A stretch of DNA of 64,000 nucleotides from Ochrobactrum sp. Q0168 (GTDB taxonomy: Bacteria > Pseudomonadota > Alphaproteobacteria > Rhizobiales > Rhizobiaceae): contig NZ_JAELXQ010000002.1 in assembly GCF_016427605.1 (NCBI RefSeq), positions 310,001 through 374,000 on the forward strand, in the 5' to 3' direction. The notes under the pieces were generated by a model. The model was not told the origin of the DNA and did no database searches. It saw only the letters and a program-made list of their open reading frames with translations. Position 1 is the stretch's first letter, and every line of letters starts with the position of its first letter. This document shows positions 44,393-52,980 of this stretch, piece by piece. A program made the position numbers and the translations under genes.

Positions 44393-46516
44393 TCAGACCG
44401 GCAGCCGGTTATGCGCGGCGGGCATCGCAAGACCGGTGCCGTTATTGCTCTGGATGAAGGCCTGCACATCGCCGGCCGGCATCGGGCGTCCGGTCAGATA
44501 ACCCTGTACTTCGCCGAAACGTTCGGTTCTCAGGCGTTCCAACTGCTGCGCCGTTTCCACGCCTTCGGCAGTCGTGACAATGTTGAAACCAGCGCCCAGC
44601 GTCGCTACCGCCTGTATGATGGCAAGATCGCGCGTATCCGCTTCGATGCCGGAGACGAAGCTGCGGTCGATCTTGATCTTGTCGAACGGAAAGGAGCGCA
44701 GATAGCTGAGCGACGAATAGCCGGTCCCGAAATCGTCCATGGCAATGCGGGCGCCAAGGCGGCGCAACTCGAATAGCAGTTCAATATTGTGCTTGCTGTT
44801 GGAAAGAAACACCGATTCGGTGATTTCCAGTTCCAGCCGGTTCGGCGACAGGCGGGCGGCATCCAGCGCATCGGTGACAGAGCGCAGAAGCGAGGTCTGG
44901 CTGAACTGGACCGGCGACAGATTGACCGAGACCTTGATATCTTCCGGCCAGGAAACCGCCTCACGGCAGGCGGCCAGCAGCACCCAATCGCCGATCGGGC
45001 CGATCAATCCGGTTTCTTCTGCGAGTGGAATGAATTCCGCAGGCGATACCATGCCGCGCTCGGGATGACGCCAGCGGATCAGCGCTTCGAAACCCGAGAT
45101 CAACCCGCTTTCGAGATTGAAGATCGGCTGGTAATGCAGTTCGAACTGTTCAGACAGCAAGGCCTGACGCAGCTCGCTCGTCATGATGTGGCGCTTTTCG
45201 GCGGCCAGACGCAGCGAGTGCTGGTAAAAATGGAAGGTGCGCCTGCCGCTCGATTTCGACGCATTGAGCGCCAGATCCGCGTTGCGCATCAGCACATCGG
45301 AATTGTCGCCATGCAGCGGCGCTTGGGCGATCCCCATGCTGCAGGTGACGAACTCCGCGGTGTCGCAGAGTTTGAACGGTTCCTGAAACGCGGAAAGCAC
45401 CCGATCCGCAAACATCGCTATCTGGCCGACGGTTCCGCTGCGATAGATGACGGCGAACTCGTCGCCGCCAAGCCGCGCGATGAACTGGTCGGCGGTGGTG
45501 ATCTGGCGCAACCGCTCTGCAATCTGCTGCAAGAGCTGGTCACCCGCCTGATGACCGATATTGTCGTTGATGCTCTTGAAGTGATCGATATCAATATAAA
45601 AAAGTGCGAACGGCTCCGCATCGCCGCGCTTTTTCAACAATTCCTCCACATGATGGGAGAAAGAGGCGCGGTTGGGCAAGCGGGTGAGGCTATCATGCAT
45701 GGCGATATGGGCCATGCGCTCCTCGATTTCGCGTCGTTCGGTAATATCTTCGATCAAGCCGATCAGATAACGCGGCGTGCCGCCCTCGACCGCCGGGATC
45801 GAACTTTTGATGACCCGCAAAACACGCTGCGTTCCATCATCATGCCGGGATTTATATTCGACGCTGAGCGCTTCGCCTTTACTCATCACCTGGCGATCCT
45901 GTTGCGCATATTGGCGGCGCTCCAGTTCGGTCATCAGTTCCGCATCGGTGAAACCGACCACCGCATCGACCGCCTTGCCGCTCGCCCGCGATGCCGCCTG
46001 ATTGTAGAGTACATAACGCCCCTCGTCCTGCATGTCCTTGATGAACACGCCGAGCGGCAGATTGCTGACGAGGCTGTCGAGCAGCGACTGGGCATGGATT
46101 GCCTGTCGGTTGGCCTCGGCAAGCTCTGTTCGGTCCTGCACGATGGCGAGGATGGCTTCCTTGCCGTCGAACTGCACTTGTCGCCCGTAAGTCAGGACTT
46201 CAATGATTTCGCCGTTGGCGCGCCGGTGCTGCCAGCGCTCAGGCCGCTCCAGGTCGCTGCGATCCCGGACAGCGCTCAACATGCGCTCGCGCTCGGCCTG
46301 CGGGCGGATATCGAGAACTGTCATGCCCGGCAGCTCGTCGGGCGTATAGCCGTAGAGCGCATAGGCTGCGTCATTCATGATGATGAAGCCAAGCGTCTGC
46401 GGATCATAGACCCACATGGGTGTGGGATGGGTGGTGAACAGAATACGGAAATCCTGCTGGGACGTGCTCGCCATGGAGCCTCCCGCCTCTGCCGGACCGG
46501 CCTTCCGTTTCGCCAT
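44393..46516 (-). CDS. PAS-PAS-GGDEF-EAL cyclic-di-GMP signalling protein
   Basis: 707 residues from MAKRKAGPAEAGG; a Met 14 codons later (MASTSQQDF) is possible. Two PAS domains (about 20-135 and 145-265), a GGDEF domain with intact RLGGDEFAVIY, and an EAL domain with intact FEALIRWRHPE, DDFGTGYSSLSYL and FDKIKIDRSFV. Both catalytic motifs look complete, so it could make and degrade c-di-GMP; which activity dominates cannot be told. No membrane helix, so the PAS domains probably sense a cytoplasmic signal. Confidence 0.92.
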   Translation of the reverse strand: MAKRKAGPAEAGGSMASTSQQDFRILFTTHPTPMWVYDPQTLGFIIMNDAAYALYGYTPDELPGMTVLDIRPQAERERMLSAVRDRSDLERPERWQHRRANGEIIEVLTYGRQVQFDGKEAILAIVQDRTELAEANRQAIHAQSLLDSLVSNLPLGVFIKDMQDEGRYVLYNQAASRASGKAVDAVVGFTDAELMTELERRQYAQQDRQVMSKGEALSVEYKSRHDDGTQRVLRVIKSSIPAVEGGTPRYLIGLIEDITERREIEERMAHIAMHDSLTRLPNRASFSHHVEELLKKRGDAEPFALFYIDIDHFKSINDNIGHQAGDQLLQQIAERLRQITTADQFIARLGGDEFAVIYRSGTVGQIAMFADRVLSAFQEPFKLCDTAEFVTCSMGIAQAPLHGDNSDVLMRNADLALNASKSSGRRTFHFYQHSLRLAAEKRHIMTSELRQALLSEQFELHYQPIFNLESGLISGFEALIRWRHPERGMVSPAEFIPLAEETGLIGPIGDWVLLAACREAVSWPEDIKVSVNLSPVQFSQTSLLRSVTDALDAARLSPNRLELEITESVFLSNSKHNIELLFELRRLGARIAMDDFGTGYSSLSYLRSFPFDKIKIDRSFVSGIEADTRDLAIIQAVATLGAGFNIVTTAEGVETAQQLERLRTERFGEVQGYLTGRPMPAGDVQAFIQSNNGTGLAMPAAHNRLPV

Positions 46517-46815
46517 TATATACCCCTTGCCCCAAGCCGACACATGCCGTCAGTCTGAATTAGCCAACAAAACCTCACAGTGGAACATCATATTCCGCAT
46601 GAGTTCATGACCAGACAGGCATGAACAAACAGGCGAGGACCGCCACCTGGACGCACTTCCCCGCAGGGACAATACGACCAATGGTTTTAACAAACCATAT
46701 ATGAAGGGGCTGCTCATATAAGTTTTTTCCCATGATCGCGTTTCCGGAACGCCAGACCTCGTCCGAGATGGCTTGACCACTCAAAACTTCCGGCCTATGC
46801 CTATGGATGCAAAAT

Positions 46816-46912
46816 TCGTTGGGGTGCCTCGATAGAGGCTGAGAGGCGCGTTCTCGCGTTAACCCATTGAACCTGATCCGGGTAATACCTGCGTAGGGAA
46901 CGGAGTTTGACG
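46816..46912 (+). ncRNA. TPP riboswitch (THI-box)
   Basis: Carries the conserved GGGGTGC at 46820-46826, CTGAGAGG near 46839-46846, and ACCTGATCCGGGTAATACCT followed by GCGTAGGGAACGG. These are the diagnostic pyrimidine- and pyrophosphate-sensor elements of the thiamine pyrophosphate aptamer. About 95 bp before thiD; should repress the whole thi operon when TPP is plentiful. Whether it acts on transcription or translation was not resolved. Confidence 0.96.
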
Positions 46913-47002
46913 CGTCGCGGACGGGGTTCATCCCACTCGGAGCTTATGCTCCATACAGGTTCATGACGTCTCATCTTTCCGTTCGGAATGAGAGACGACA
47001 CG

Positions 47003-47878
47003 ATGAACCAGAAACATAGTTTCTCCCGAACTATATCAACAAGTGACCAGGCGCGTTCCGTGCCTATATGCGTCACCATTGCCGGTTCCGACAGTGGCGG
47101 GGGTGCCGGCATTCAGGCCGACCTCAAGACATTTTCCGCGCTCGGCGTTTATGGCGCGAGCGTCATTGCGGCTGTGACCGTGCAGAACACCTGCACGGTG
47201 AGCGCGGTGCACGATATCCCGCCCGCCATCGTCGCGGGCCAGATCGACGCCGTTTTCAGCGATCTCGATGTGGCGGCGGTGAAGATCGGCATGGTTTCCG
47301 TGCCTGAAACCATCGAAGCCATCGCGCGCGGGCTTGCGCATTTTTCCGGTCCTATCGTTCTCGATCCGGTGATGGTGGCCAAGTCCGGCGACCGGCTTTT
47401 GAGCGAAAACGCCATTGCTCTGCTGCGCGAGAGGTTGGTGCCGCTCGCCACCCTGCTTACGCCCAACCGGCCGGAAGCGGCCTGCCTGCTGGGCTGCGAT
47501 CTGGCGTTCGACGATGCGGACGCGGAGGAACAGGGCCGCTCCCTGCTCGAACTTGGCGCGAAGGCTGTTTTGATGAAAGGCGGCCATGCGGAAGGCGAAA
47601 TCTGCACCGACCTGCTGGTGCGCCGCGACCAGCCAACGCTGCGTATCGAAGCGCCGCGCATCCTGACCGGCAACACCCATGGCACAGGCTGCACGCTCTC
47701 CTCAGCCATCGCCGCGGAGCTTTCCAAGAACCTGCCGCTCGAAAAGGCCGTGCTGAATGCGCACACCTATCTGCAAGGGGCCATCCGTGCCGCCGATACT
47801 TTGAAGATCGGTCACGGCCACGGGCCGGTGCACCATTTCCATGACCTCTGGAAAACCCGAACGGAGGAGATCGCGTGA
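47003..47878 (+). CDS. thiD: Hydroxymethylpyrimidine/phosphomethylpyrimidine kinase
   Basis: 291 residues from MNQKHSFSRTISTSDQARSV. Phosphorylates HMP to HMP-P and HMP-PP for thiamine synthesis. Ribokinase-fold features: VTIAGSDSGGGAGIQADLKT, VLDPVMVAKSGDRLL, LLTPNRPEAACLLG and the anion-hole GNTHGTGCTLSSAIAA. About 25 residues longer than usual at the N-terminus, so the true start may be nearer SVPICVTIAGSD. First gene after the riboswitch. Confidence 0.95.
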   Translation: MNQKHSFSRTISTSDQARSVPICVTIAGSDSGGGAGIQADLKTFSALGVYGASVIAAVTVQNTCTVSAVHDIPPAIVAGQIDAVFSDLDVAAVKIGMVSVPETIEAIARGLAHFSGPIVLDPVMVAKSGDRLLSENAIALLRERLVPLATLLTPNRPEAACLLGCDLAFDDADAEEQGRSLLELGAKAVLMKGGHAEGEICTDLLVRRDQPTLRIEAPRILTGNTHGTGCTLSSAIAAELSKNLPLEKAVLNAHTYLQGAIRAADTLKIGHGHGPVHHFHDLWKTRTEEIA

Positions 47879-48870
47879 TGCGCGTCACCATCATCGGAGC
47901 GGGTGTCGCCGGTCTTGCCACCGCCGCCGAGTTCACCGATCAGGGCCATGCCGTCACGGTGATTGCCCGCAGCCCGCAGATCGGTTCCGACTGCTGTTCC
48001 TGGTTTGCAGGCGGCATGCTGGCGCCATGGTGCGAGGGCGAAAGCGCCGAAGAACCGGTGGTGCGGCTGGGGAAGCAAGCCATCGGCTGGTGGGAAAAGC
48101 ACGTCTCCGGCGTCAAGCGAGAAGGCACGCTGGTTCTGTCGCACAACCGCGACGCCAGCGAGTTGCGCCGTTTCGCGCGCCGCACGGAAGCCTTCGACAC
48201 AATCGACTACGACCGCATCGACGCGCTGGAACCCGATCTGGCCGGACGTTTCCGGCAGGGTCTTTTCTTCGCGGGCGAGGGCCATCTCGATCCGCGCAAG
48301 ACCCTTATTGAGCTGGCCGAAAACCTGCAAAGAAAGAGCGTCGTCTTTCATCTCAATACGGAAGCCAATGCAGCGAAGATCGACGCGGATATCGTGGTGG
48401 ATGCGCGTGGTCTTAGCGCCCGTGATGCGCTGCCCGATCTGCGCGGCGTCAAAGGTGAAATGCTGGTTGTCCGCTCGCGCGACATCAACCTTTCCCGGCC
48501 GGTGCGCCTGCTGCATCCGCGCATTCCGCTCTATATCGTGCCGCGTGGCGACGGTGTGCACATGATCGGCGCGACGATGATCGAAAGCGGCGAGCGGTCG
48601 GGCATCAGCGTGCGCTCGACACTGGAACTTCTGAGCGCGGCCTATGCCCTGCATCCGGCATTCGGCGAGGCGGAAATTCTCGAAACCGGCGTCGATGCGC
48701 GCCCTGCTTTTCCCGACAATCTGCCCCGCGTAAGACGGCGCGGCAAAACCATCTATGTCAACGGGCTTTACCGCCATGGCTTCCTGCTCTCGCCGGCGAT
48801 AGCGCGCATGGCGGTTGCGGCCGCGACCTCGCCCGAAACCAAGCCCGAATTTGTGGAGGACTATGCATGA
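47878..48870 (+). CDS. thiO: Glycine oxidase ThiO
   Basis: 330 residues. FAD-dependent oxidase making dehydroglycine (iminoglycine) for thiazole assembly, the aerobic alternative to ThiH. N-terminal FAD motif TIIGAGVAGLATAAEFTDQG and a C-terminal GLYRHGFLLSPAIARM segment typical of ThiO. ATG overlaps the thiD TGA by one base; a GTG one codon upstream is possible. Coupled to thiS by 4 bp. Confidence 0.93.
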   Translation: MRVTIIGAGVAGLATAAEFTDQGHAVTVIARSPQIGSDCCSWFAGGMLAPWCEGESAEEPVVRLGKQAIGWWEKHVSGVKREGTLVLSHNRDASELRRFARRTEAFDTIDYDRIDALEPDLAGRFRQGLFFAGEGHLDPRKTLIELAENLQRKSVVFHLNTEANAAKIDADIVVDARGLSARDALPDLRGVKGEMLVVRSRDINLSRPVRLLHPRIPLYIVPRGDGVHMIGATMIESGERSGISVRSTLELLSAAYALHPAFGEAEILETGVDARPAFPDNLPRVRRRGKTIYVNGLYRHGFLLSPAIARMAVAAATSPETKPEFVEDYA

Positions 48871-49064
48871 CAATCGTGCTGAACGGTGAAGTCATCACCA
48901 CGGCAGCAACCAATCTGGCGGCGCTGCTCGCCGAGATCGAACTGGACGAGGCGGTTGTCGCGACCGCGCTCAACGGCGAATTCGTGGCCAGCGACGAGCG
49001 CGCAGCCGCGATCTTGTCGGCTGGCGACCGCATCGAAGTTCTGGCCCCGATGCAGGGAGGCTGA
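48867..49064 (+). CDS. thiS: Sulfur carrier protein ThiS
   Basis: 65 residues, ubiquitin-like fold, ending in the required Gly-Gly (APMQGG) that is converted to a thiocarboxylate and donates sulfur to the thiazole. Between thiO and thiG as usual. Confidence 0.95.
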   Translation: MTIVLNGEVITTAATNLAALLAEIELDEAVVATALNGEFVASDERAAAILSAGDRIEVLAPMQGG

Positions 49065-49065
49065 G

Positions 49066-49836
49066 ATGCTGGAAGTCTATGGCAAGAAGTTCGAAAGCCG
49101 CTTGCTGCTCGGCACGGCGCAATATCCCTCGCCAGCTATTCTTGCCGATGCGGTGCGCGCCTCGCAGGCGGGGATCGTCACCGTGTCGCTGCGTCGCGAA
49201 AGCGGCGAGGCCCGCGCCGGACAGGATTTCTGGGCGCTGATCCGCGAACTGGGCGTCGCCGTTCTGCCCAATACGGCAGGCTGCCACACGCCGCGAGAAG
49301 CGGTGACCACCGCCAAAATGGCGCGTGAAATCTTCGGCACCAACTGGATCAAGCTGGAAGTGATCGGCGACCACGACACGTTGCAGCCCGACCCGTTCGG
49401 TCTGGTCGAAGCAGCGCGCATACTCTGCGAAGACGGTTTCGAGGTCTTTCCCTATATGAATGACGATCTGGTCGTCGCGGAAAAGCTCGTTGAGGCTGGT
49501 TGCAAGGTGCTGATGCCCTGGGGCGCGCCCATCGGCTCGGGCCGTGGCCTCAACAATCCTTATGCGCTGAAAACCATGCGGGCGCACTTCCCCGACATTC
49601 CGCTGGTGGTCGATGCCGGTATCGGCGTGCCGTCCCATGCGGCGGCTGCGATGGAACTGGGCTATGACGCCGTGCTCATCAACACCGCTGTCGCCAAGGC
49701 TGGCGATCCCGTCGCCATGGCGCGTGGTTTCGCGCTTGCCGTCGAAGCCGGGCGTCTCGCTTTCGAAGCGGACGCCATCGAAGCGCGCGATATGGCGGCA
49801 CCTTCCACCCCTCTTCTCGGAAAGGCGTTTTTGTAA
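49066..49836 (+). CDS. thiG: Thiazole synthase ThiG
   Basis: 256 residues from [23 protein letters not shown]-barrel enzyme joining deoxyxylulose phosphate, dehydroglycine and ThiS thiocarboxylate. The catalytic Lys lies in [18 protein letters not shown], and phosphate-binding [16 protein letters not shown] and [20 protein letters not shown] are present. The 60-codon upstream frame shadows thiS. Confidence 0.96.
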   Translation: MLEVYGKKFESRLLLGTAQYPSPAILADAVRASQAGIVTVSLRRESGEARAGQDFWALIRELGVAVLPNTAGCHTPREAVTTAKMAREIFGTNWIKLEVIGDHDTLQPDPFGLVEAARILCEDGFEVFPYMNDDLVVAEKLVEAGCKVLMPWGAPIGSGRGLNNPYALKTMRAHFPDIPLVVDAGIGVPSHAAAAMELGYDAVLINTAVAKAGDPVAMARGFALAVEAGRLAFEADAIEARDMAAPSTPLLGKAFL

Positions 49837-50483
49837 TGGCCCTCGATCCGTTCTACCCGATCTTCGACAGCGCAAAATGGCTGGAGCGCATGGTGCCGCT
49901 GGGCGTCAGGCTGGTGCAGCTGCGCGTCAAGGATAAGGCCGAGCCGGAGCTGCGCAGTGAAATTCGCGCCGCTCGGGAAATCTGCCTTGCCCATGACTGC
50001 CAGCTGATCGTCAACGACTATTGGAAGCTGGCGCTGGTGGAAGGTTGCGACTTCATCCATCTCGGACAGGAAGACCTCCATGACGCCGATCTGGATGCCA
50101 TTCGCGCCGGTGGCTTGAAACTGGGTGTTTCGAGCCATGACGAGGCGGAACTGGACCGCGCCCTGTCGGTAAAGCCTGACTATATCGCGCTCGGCCCCAT
50201 CTACCCGACCATTTTGAAAAAGATGAAATGGCACGAACAGGGCCTGCCCCGCCTTGGCCAATGGAAGGCGCGGATTGGCGACATTCCACTGGTCGGGATC
50301 GGCGGTATGAGCGTCGAACGCGCACCGGGCGTTTTTGAAGCGGGTGCCGATATCGTTTCCGTCGTCACCGACATCACCCTCAATGCCGACCCCGAAAGCC
50401 GCCTGCGCCAATGGATCGAAACCACCCGCGCCTATGCAGGCCATGCTCTGGAGAAGACCCCCATGGAAAGGCAACGCAAATGA
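49836..50483 (+). CDS. thiE: Thiamine-phosphate synthase ThiE
   Basis: 215 residues. Joins HMP-PP and thiazole phosphate to thiamine phosphate. Seen: VQLRVKDKAE, QLIVNDYWKLALVEGCDFIHLGQEDL, LGVSSHDEAELDRAL, YIALGPIYPTILKKMKW and VGIGGMSVERAP. The sequence VNDYWKLA replaces the more common INDRxxVA, as in many alphaproteobacterial ThiE proteins. ATG shares one base with the thiG stop. Confidence 0.93.
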   Translation: MALDPFYPIFDSAKWLERMVPLGVRLVQLRVKDKAEPELRSEIRAAREICLAHDCQLIVNDYWKLALVEGCDFIHLGQEDLHDADLDAIRAGGLKLGVSSHDEAELDRALSVKPDYIALGPIYPTILKKMKWHEQGLPRLGQWKARIGDIPLVGIGGMSVERAPGVFEAGADIVSVVTDITLNADPESRLRQWIETTRAYAGHALEKTPMERQRK

Positions 50484-51448
50484 GAAAGACCACCTTCGCC
50501 GCCCTGTTCGGCCTCGCTTTCACCGCTGCCACTTCGGCTTACGCCGATGACAAGCTGAAGCTCATTCTCGACTGGTATGTAAACCCGGATCACGGTCCCA
50601 TCATCGTCGCCGACAAGCTCGGCTACTTCAAGGATGCCGGGCTGGACGTGGATATCGTCGCGCCTGCCGATGCCTCGACGCCCACCAAGATGGTGGCGGC
50701 AGGACAGGCCGATCTCGCCATCTCCTATCAGCAGCAGGTGCATCTTCAGGTGCATGAAGGCCTGCCGCTTATCCGCGTCGGGACACTGATCGACTCGCCG
50801 CTCAACTGCCTGATGACCCGCGACGACGGATCGGTGAATTCCATCGCCGATCTCAAGGGCAAGAAGATCGGCTATTCGGTCGCTGGCACCGAGGAAACTT
50901 TGCTCGGCACCATACTGGGCCAGCACGGTGTCAAACTGTCGGATGTCGAACTGATCAATGTGAATTTTTCGCTGGCGCCTTCGCTGATGTCCAAGCAGGT
51001 CGATGCCGTGATGGGCGCTTACCGCAATGTCGAGCTGAACCAGATGGCCGTCGAAGGCGTGCCCGGCAAATGCTTCTTCGTCGAGGAAGAAGGCGTGCCG
51101 GTTTATGACGAGCTGGTCTATGTCGCCGCTTCCGACAAACTGGACGCGGCGGAAAAGGACAAGATTTCACGCTTCCTGTCGGCCACGGAGAAGGCCGCGC
51201 AATATATCGTCAACCACCCGGACAAGGGTTACGAGCTGTTTTCATCTTACAGCACCGAACTGAAGGACGAGCTGAACCAGCGCGCCTGGAAAGACACGGT
51301 GGCGCGCTTTTCCCGCGCGCCTGCAAGCCTCGATACTGGCCGCTGGCAGCGTTATGAGGCCTATCTCAAGGAGCACAATCTGGTGCCTTCCATCCTGCCG
51401 GTCGAGAAATTCGCCATCGACGTCAACGCGGAAGGGAGCAAGTCATGA
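50480..51448 (+). CDS. thiY: HMP-precursor ABC transporter binding protein (ThiY type)
   Basis: 322 residues from MRKTTFAALFGLAFTAATSA with cleavage near AYADDKLK. NMT1/THI5-like fold. The start of the mature protein, LKLILDWYVNPDHGPIIVAD, carries the tryptophan/tyrosine pattern of pyrimidine binders. ThiY delivers formylaminopyrimidine or related HMP precursors for salvage. Located under the TPP riboswitch and overlapping tenA, which converts such precursors to HMP. Confidence 0.9.
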   Translation: MRKTTFAALFGLAFTAATSAYADDKLKLILDWYVNPDHGPIIVADKLGYFKDAGLDVDIVAPADASTPTKMVAAGQADLAISYQQQVHLQVHEGLPLIRVGTLIDSPLNCLMTRDDGSVNSIADLKGKKIGYSVAGTEETLLGTILGQHGVKLSDVELINVNFSLAPSLMSKQVDAVMGAYRNVELNQMAVEGVPGKCFFVEEEGVPVYDELVYVAASDKLDAAEKDKISRFLSATEKAAQYIVNHPDKGYELFSSYSTELKDELNQRAWKDTVARFSRAPASLDTGRWQRYEAYLKEHNLVPSILPVEKFAIDVNAEGSKS

Positions 51449-52155
51449 GCCAGCCGCAGCCGCATTATTCCTCCGAACTGTTCACGCGCCTGCGCGCCGC
51501 GACACTTGCCGACTGGAAGCCCTATATCGAGCATGAATTCGTGCGCGGATTGGGCGATGGCACACTGCCGAAAGCTGCCTTCCTGCACTATCTCCGTCAG
51601 GATTATGTCTATCTGCACCACTATGCGCGCGCCTTTGCGCTTGGCGTCGTCAAGGCCAATACACTGCAGGAAACCCGGCTCTGCGCCGATATCATGCATG
51701 GTCTCGCCCATATGGAACTGCCGCTGCATGTCAGCATCTGCGCCCGCGAGGGGATCAGCGAAGACGAGCTTTACGCGACGAAGGAAGAGCCGGAAAACCT
51801 CGCCTACACGCGCTATGTGCTCGATTGCGGACAGGCGGGCGACTTCCTTGATCTGCTGACCGCGCTTGTGCCCTGCGCGCATGGCTATGGCGAGATCGGC
51901 CTCAATCTCGCCGTGACCGCCCTGCCCGGCACGCCCTATCAGGAGTGGATCGATACCTATGCAGGGGCCGAATATCAGGACATGTGCCACACGGTCGGCA
52001 AGCTGTTTGATCAGGCTGCCAAAGACCGCATCGGCGACGACTTCGAGAAAAGTCCGCGTTGGCCAAGGCTGTGCCAGATCTTTTCCACTGCAAGCAGGCT
52101 CGAAGCCGAGTTCTGGTCGATGGGGTTGAAAGCAGTTTCAGGAAAAGTGGCTTAG
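51445..52155 (+). CDS. tenA: Aminopyrimidine aminohydrolase / thiaminase II (TenA)
   Basis: 236 residues. Hydrolyses aminomethylpyrimidine salvage products to HMP. The catalytic Cys144 lies in ALVPCAHGYGEIG, Asp53 in LRQDYVYLHHYARAF, and the C-terminal Glu in LEAEFWSMGL. It fits the TenA_C (cysteine) type. Overlaps thiY by 4 bp; the next gene begins directly after its stop. A salvage role is supported by its transporter neighbours. Confidence 0.93.
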   Translation: MSQPQPHYSSELFTRLRAATLADWKPYIEHEFVRGLGDGTLPKAAFLHYLRQDYVYLHHYARAFALGVVKANTLQETRLCADIMHGLAHMELPLHVSICAREGISEDELYATKEEPENLAYTRYVLDCGQAGDFLDLLTALVPCAHGYGEIGLNLAVTALPGTPYQEWIDTYAGAEYQDMCHTVGKLFDQAAKDRIGDDFEKSPRWPRLCQIFSTASRLEAEFWSMGLKAVSGKVA

Positions 52156-52932
52156 TTGGACGCTACGATTTCAAATCGTTCCCGCACAAGGCGCATCGCC
52201 GACGGCTTGCTGTCGGCGGCGGTGGCGCTGGCCATCTGGCAGGCGGTGGTGAGCATCGGCCAGATGCCGCGTTTCATTCTGCCCGGCCCGCTGGATGTGG
52301 TGCAGGCGCTGATCGCCAATGCCGGGCTGATCACTGAAAACGCCGCCGCCACCATCGGCGAAGTTCTGGGCGGTCTCGTCCTTGGCAGTGCGGTCGGCAT
52401 CGCAACCGCGATTTGCCTGATGATGTCGCCGCTGGCGCAGCGGCTTGTCATGCCTGCCATGGTGTTCAGTCAGGCGATCCCGATCTTCGCGCTCGCCCCC
52501 ATCCTGACTTTGTGGCTCGGCTACGGACCGGCATCGAAGATCGCGGTCACGGTGCTGATGATTTTCTTTCCGGTGGTTTCCACCTTCTTCGACGGGATGC
52601 GGCGCACCGATAGCAGCCTGATCGACGCAGCGGAAATTCTGGGGGCCGGACGCATGGCGATCCTGTTTCGCATCCGTATTCCGTTTGCCTTTCCCTCACT
52701 GGCGTCGGGCCTGAGCCTTGCCGCCGTCTACGCGCCCATCGGCGCAGTGGTGGGCGAATGGGTGGGCGCATCGAAGGGCCTCGGCTATCTGATGCTGCTC
52801 GCCAATGGACGCGCCAAGGTGGATCTGATGTTCGCCTGCCTGTTCGTGCTGGCGGCTTTCACCATGCTTCTGCATGGCACGGTGTCGCATTTCGCCCGCA
52901 AGCTCGCCGCCTGGCCGAAAAAAGCCGCATAA
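52156..52932 (+). CDS. thiX: HMP-precursor ABC transporter permease (ThiX type)
   Basis: 258 residues from a TTG that follows the tenA stop without a gap. BPD-transport permease with about six helices and the EAA loop LIDAAEILGAGRMAILFRIR. Related to SsuC/TauC/ThiX permeases; thiY and tenA identify it as ThiX. The matching ATPase (ThiZ) is not downstream: the operon ends here at a terminator and convergent gene. Confidence 0.9.
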   Translation: MDATISNRSRTRRIADGLLSAAVALAIWQAVVSIGQMPRFILPGPLDVVQALIANAGLITENAAATIGEVLGGLVLGSAVGIATAICLMMSPLAQRLVMPAMVFSQAIPIFALAPILTLWLGYGPASKIAVTVLMIFFPVVSTFFDGMRRTDSSLIDAAEILGAGRMAILFRIRIPFAFPSLASGLSLAAVYAPIGAVVGEWVGASKGLGYLMLLANGRAKVDLMFACLFVLAAFTMLLHGTVSHFARKLAAWPKKAA

Positions 52933-52960
52933 AAAAACCGGCGGAGAAACCGCCGGTTTT
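52931..52960. terminator. Bidirectional terminator between thiX and ALDH gene
   Basis: AAACCGGCGG-AGAAA-CCGCCGGTTTT with A-run before and T-run after, between convergent genes, overlapping the last thiX bases by two. Confidence 0.88.
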
Positions 52961-52980
52961 CACATTCCCTCAGATCAGCC

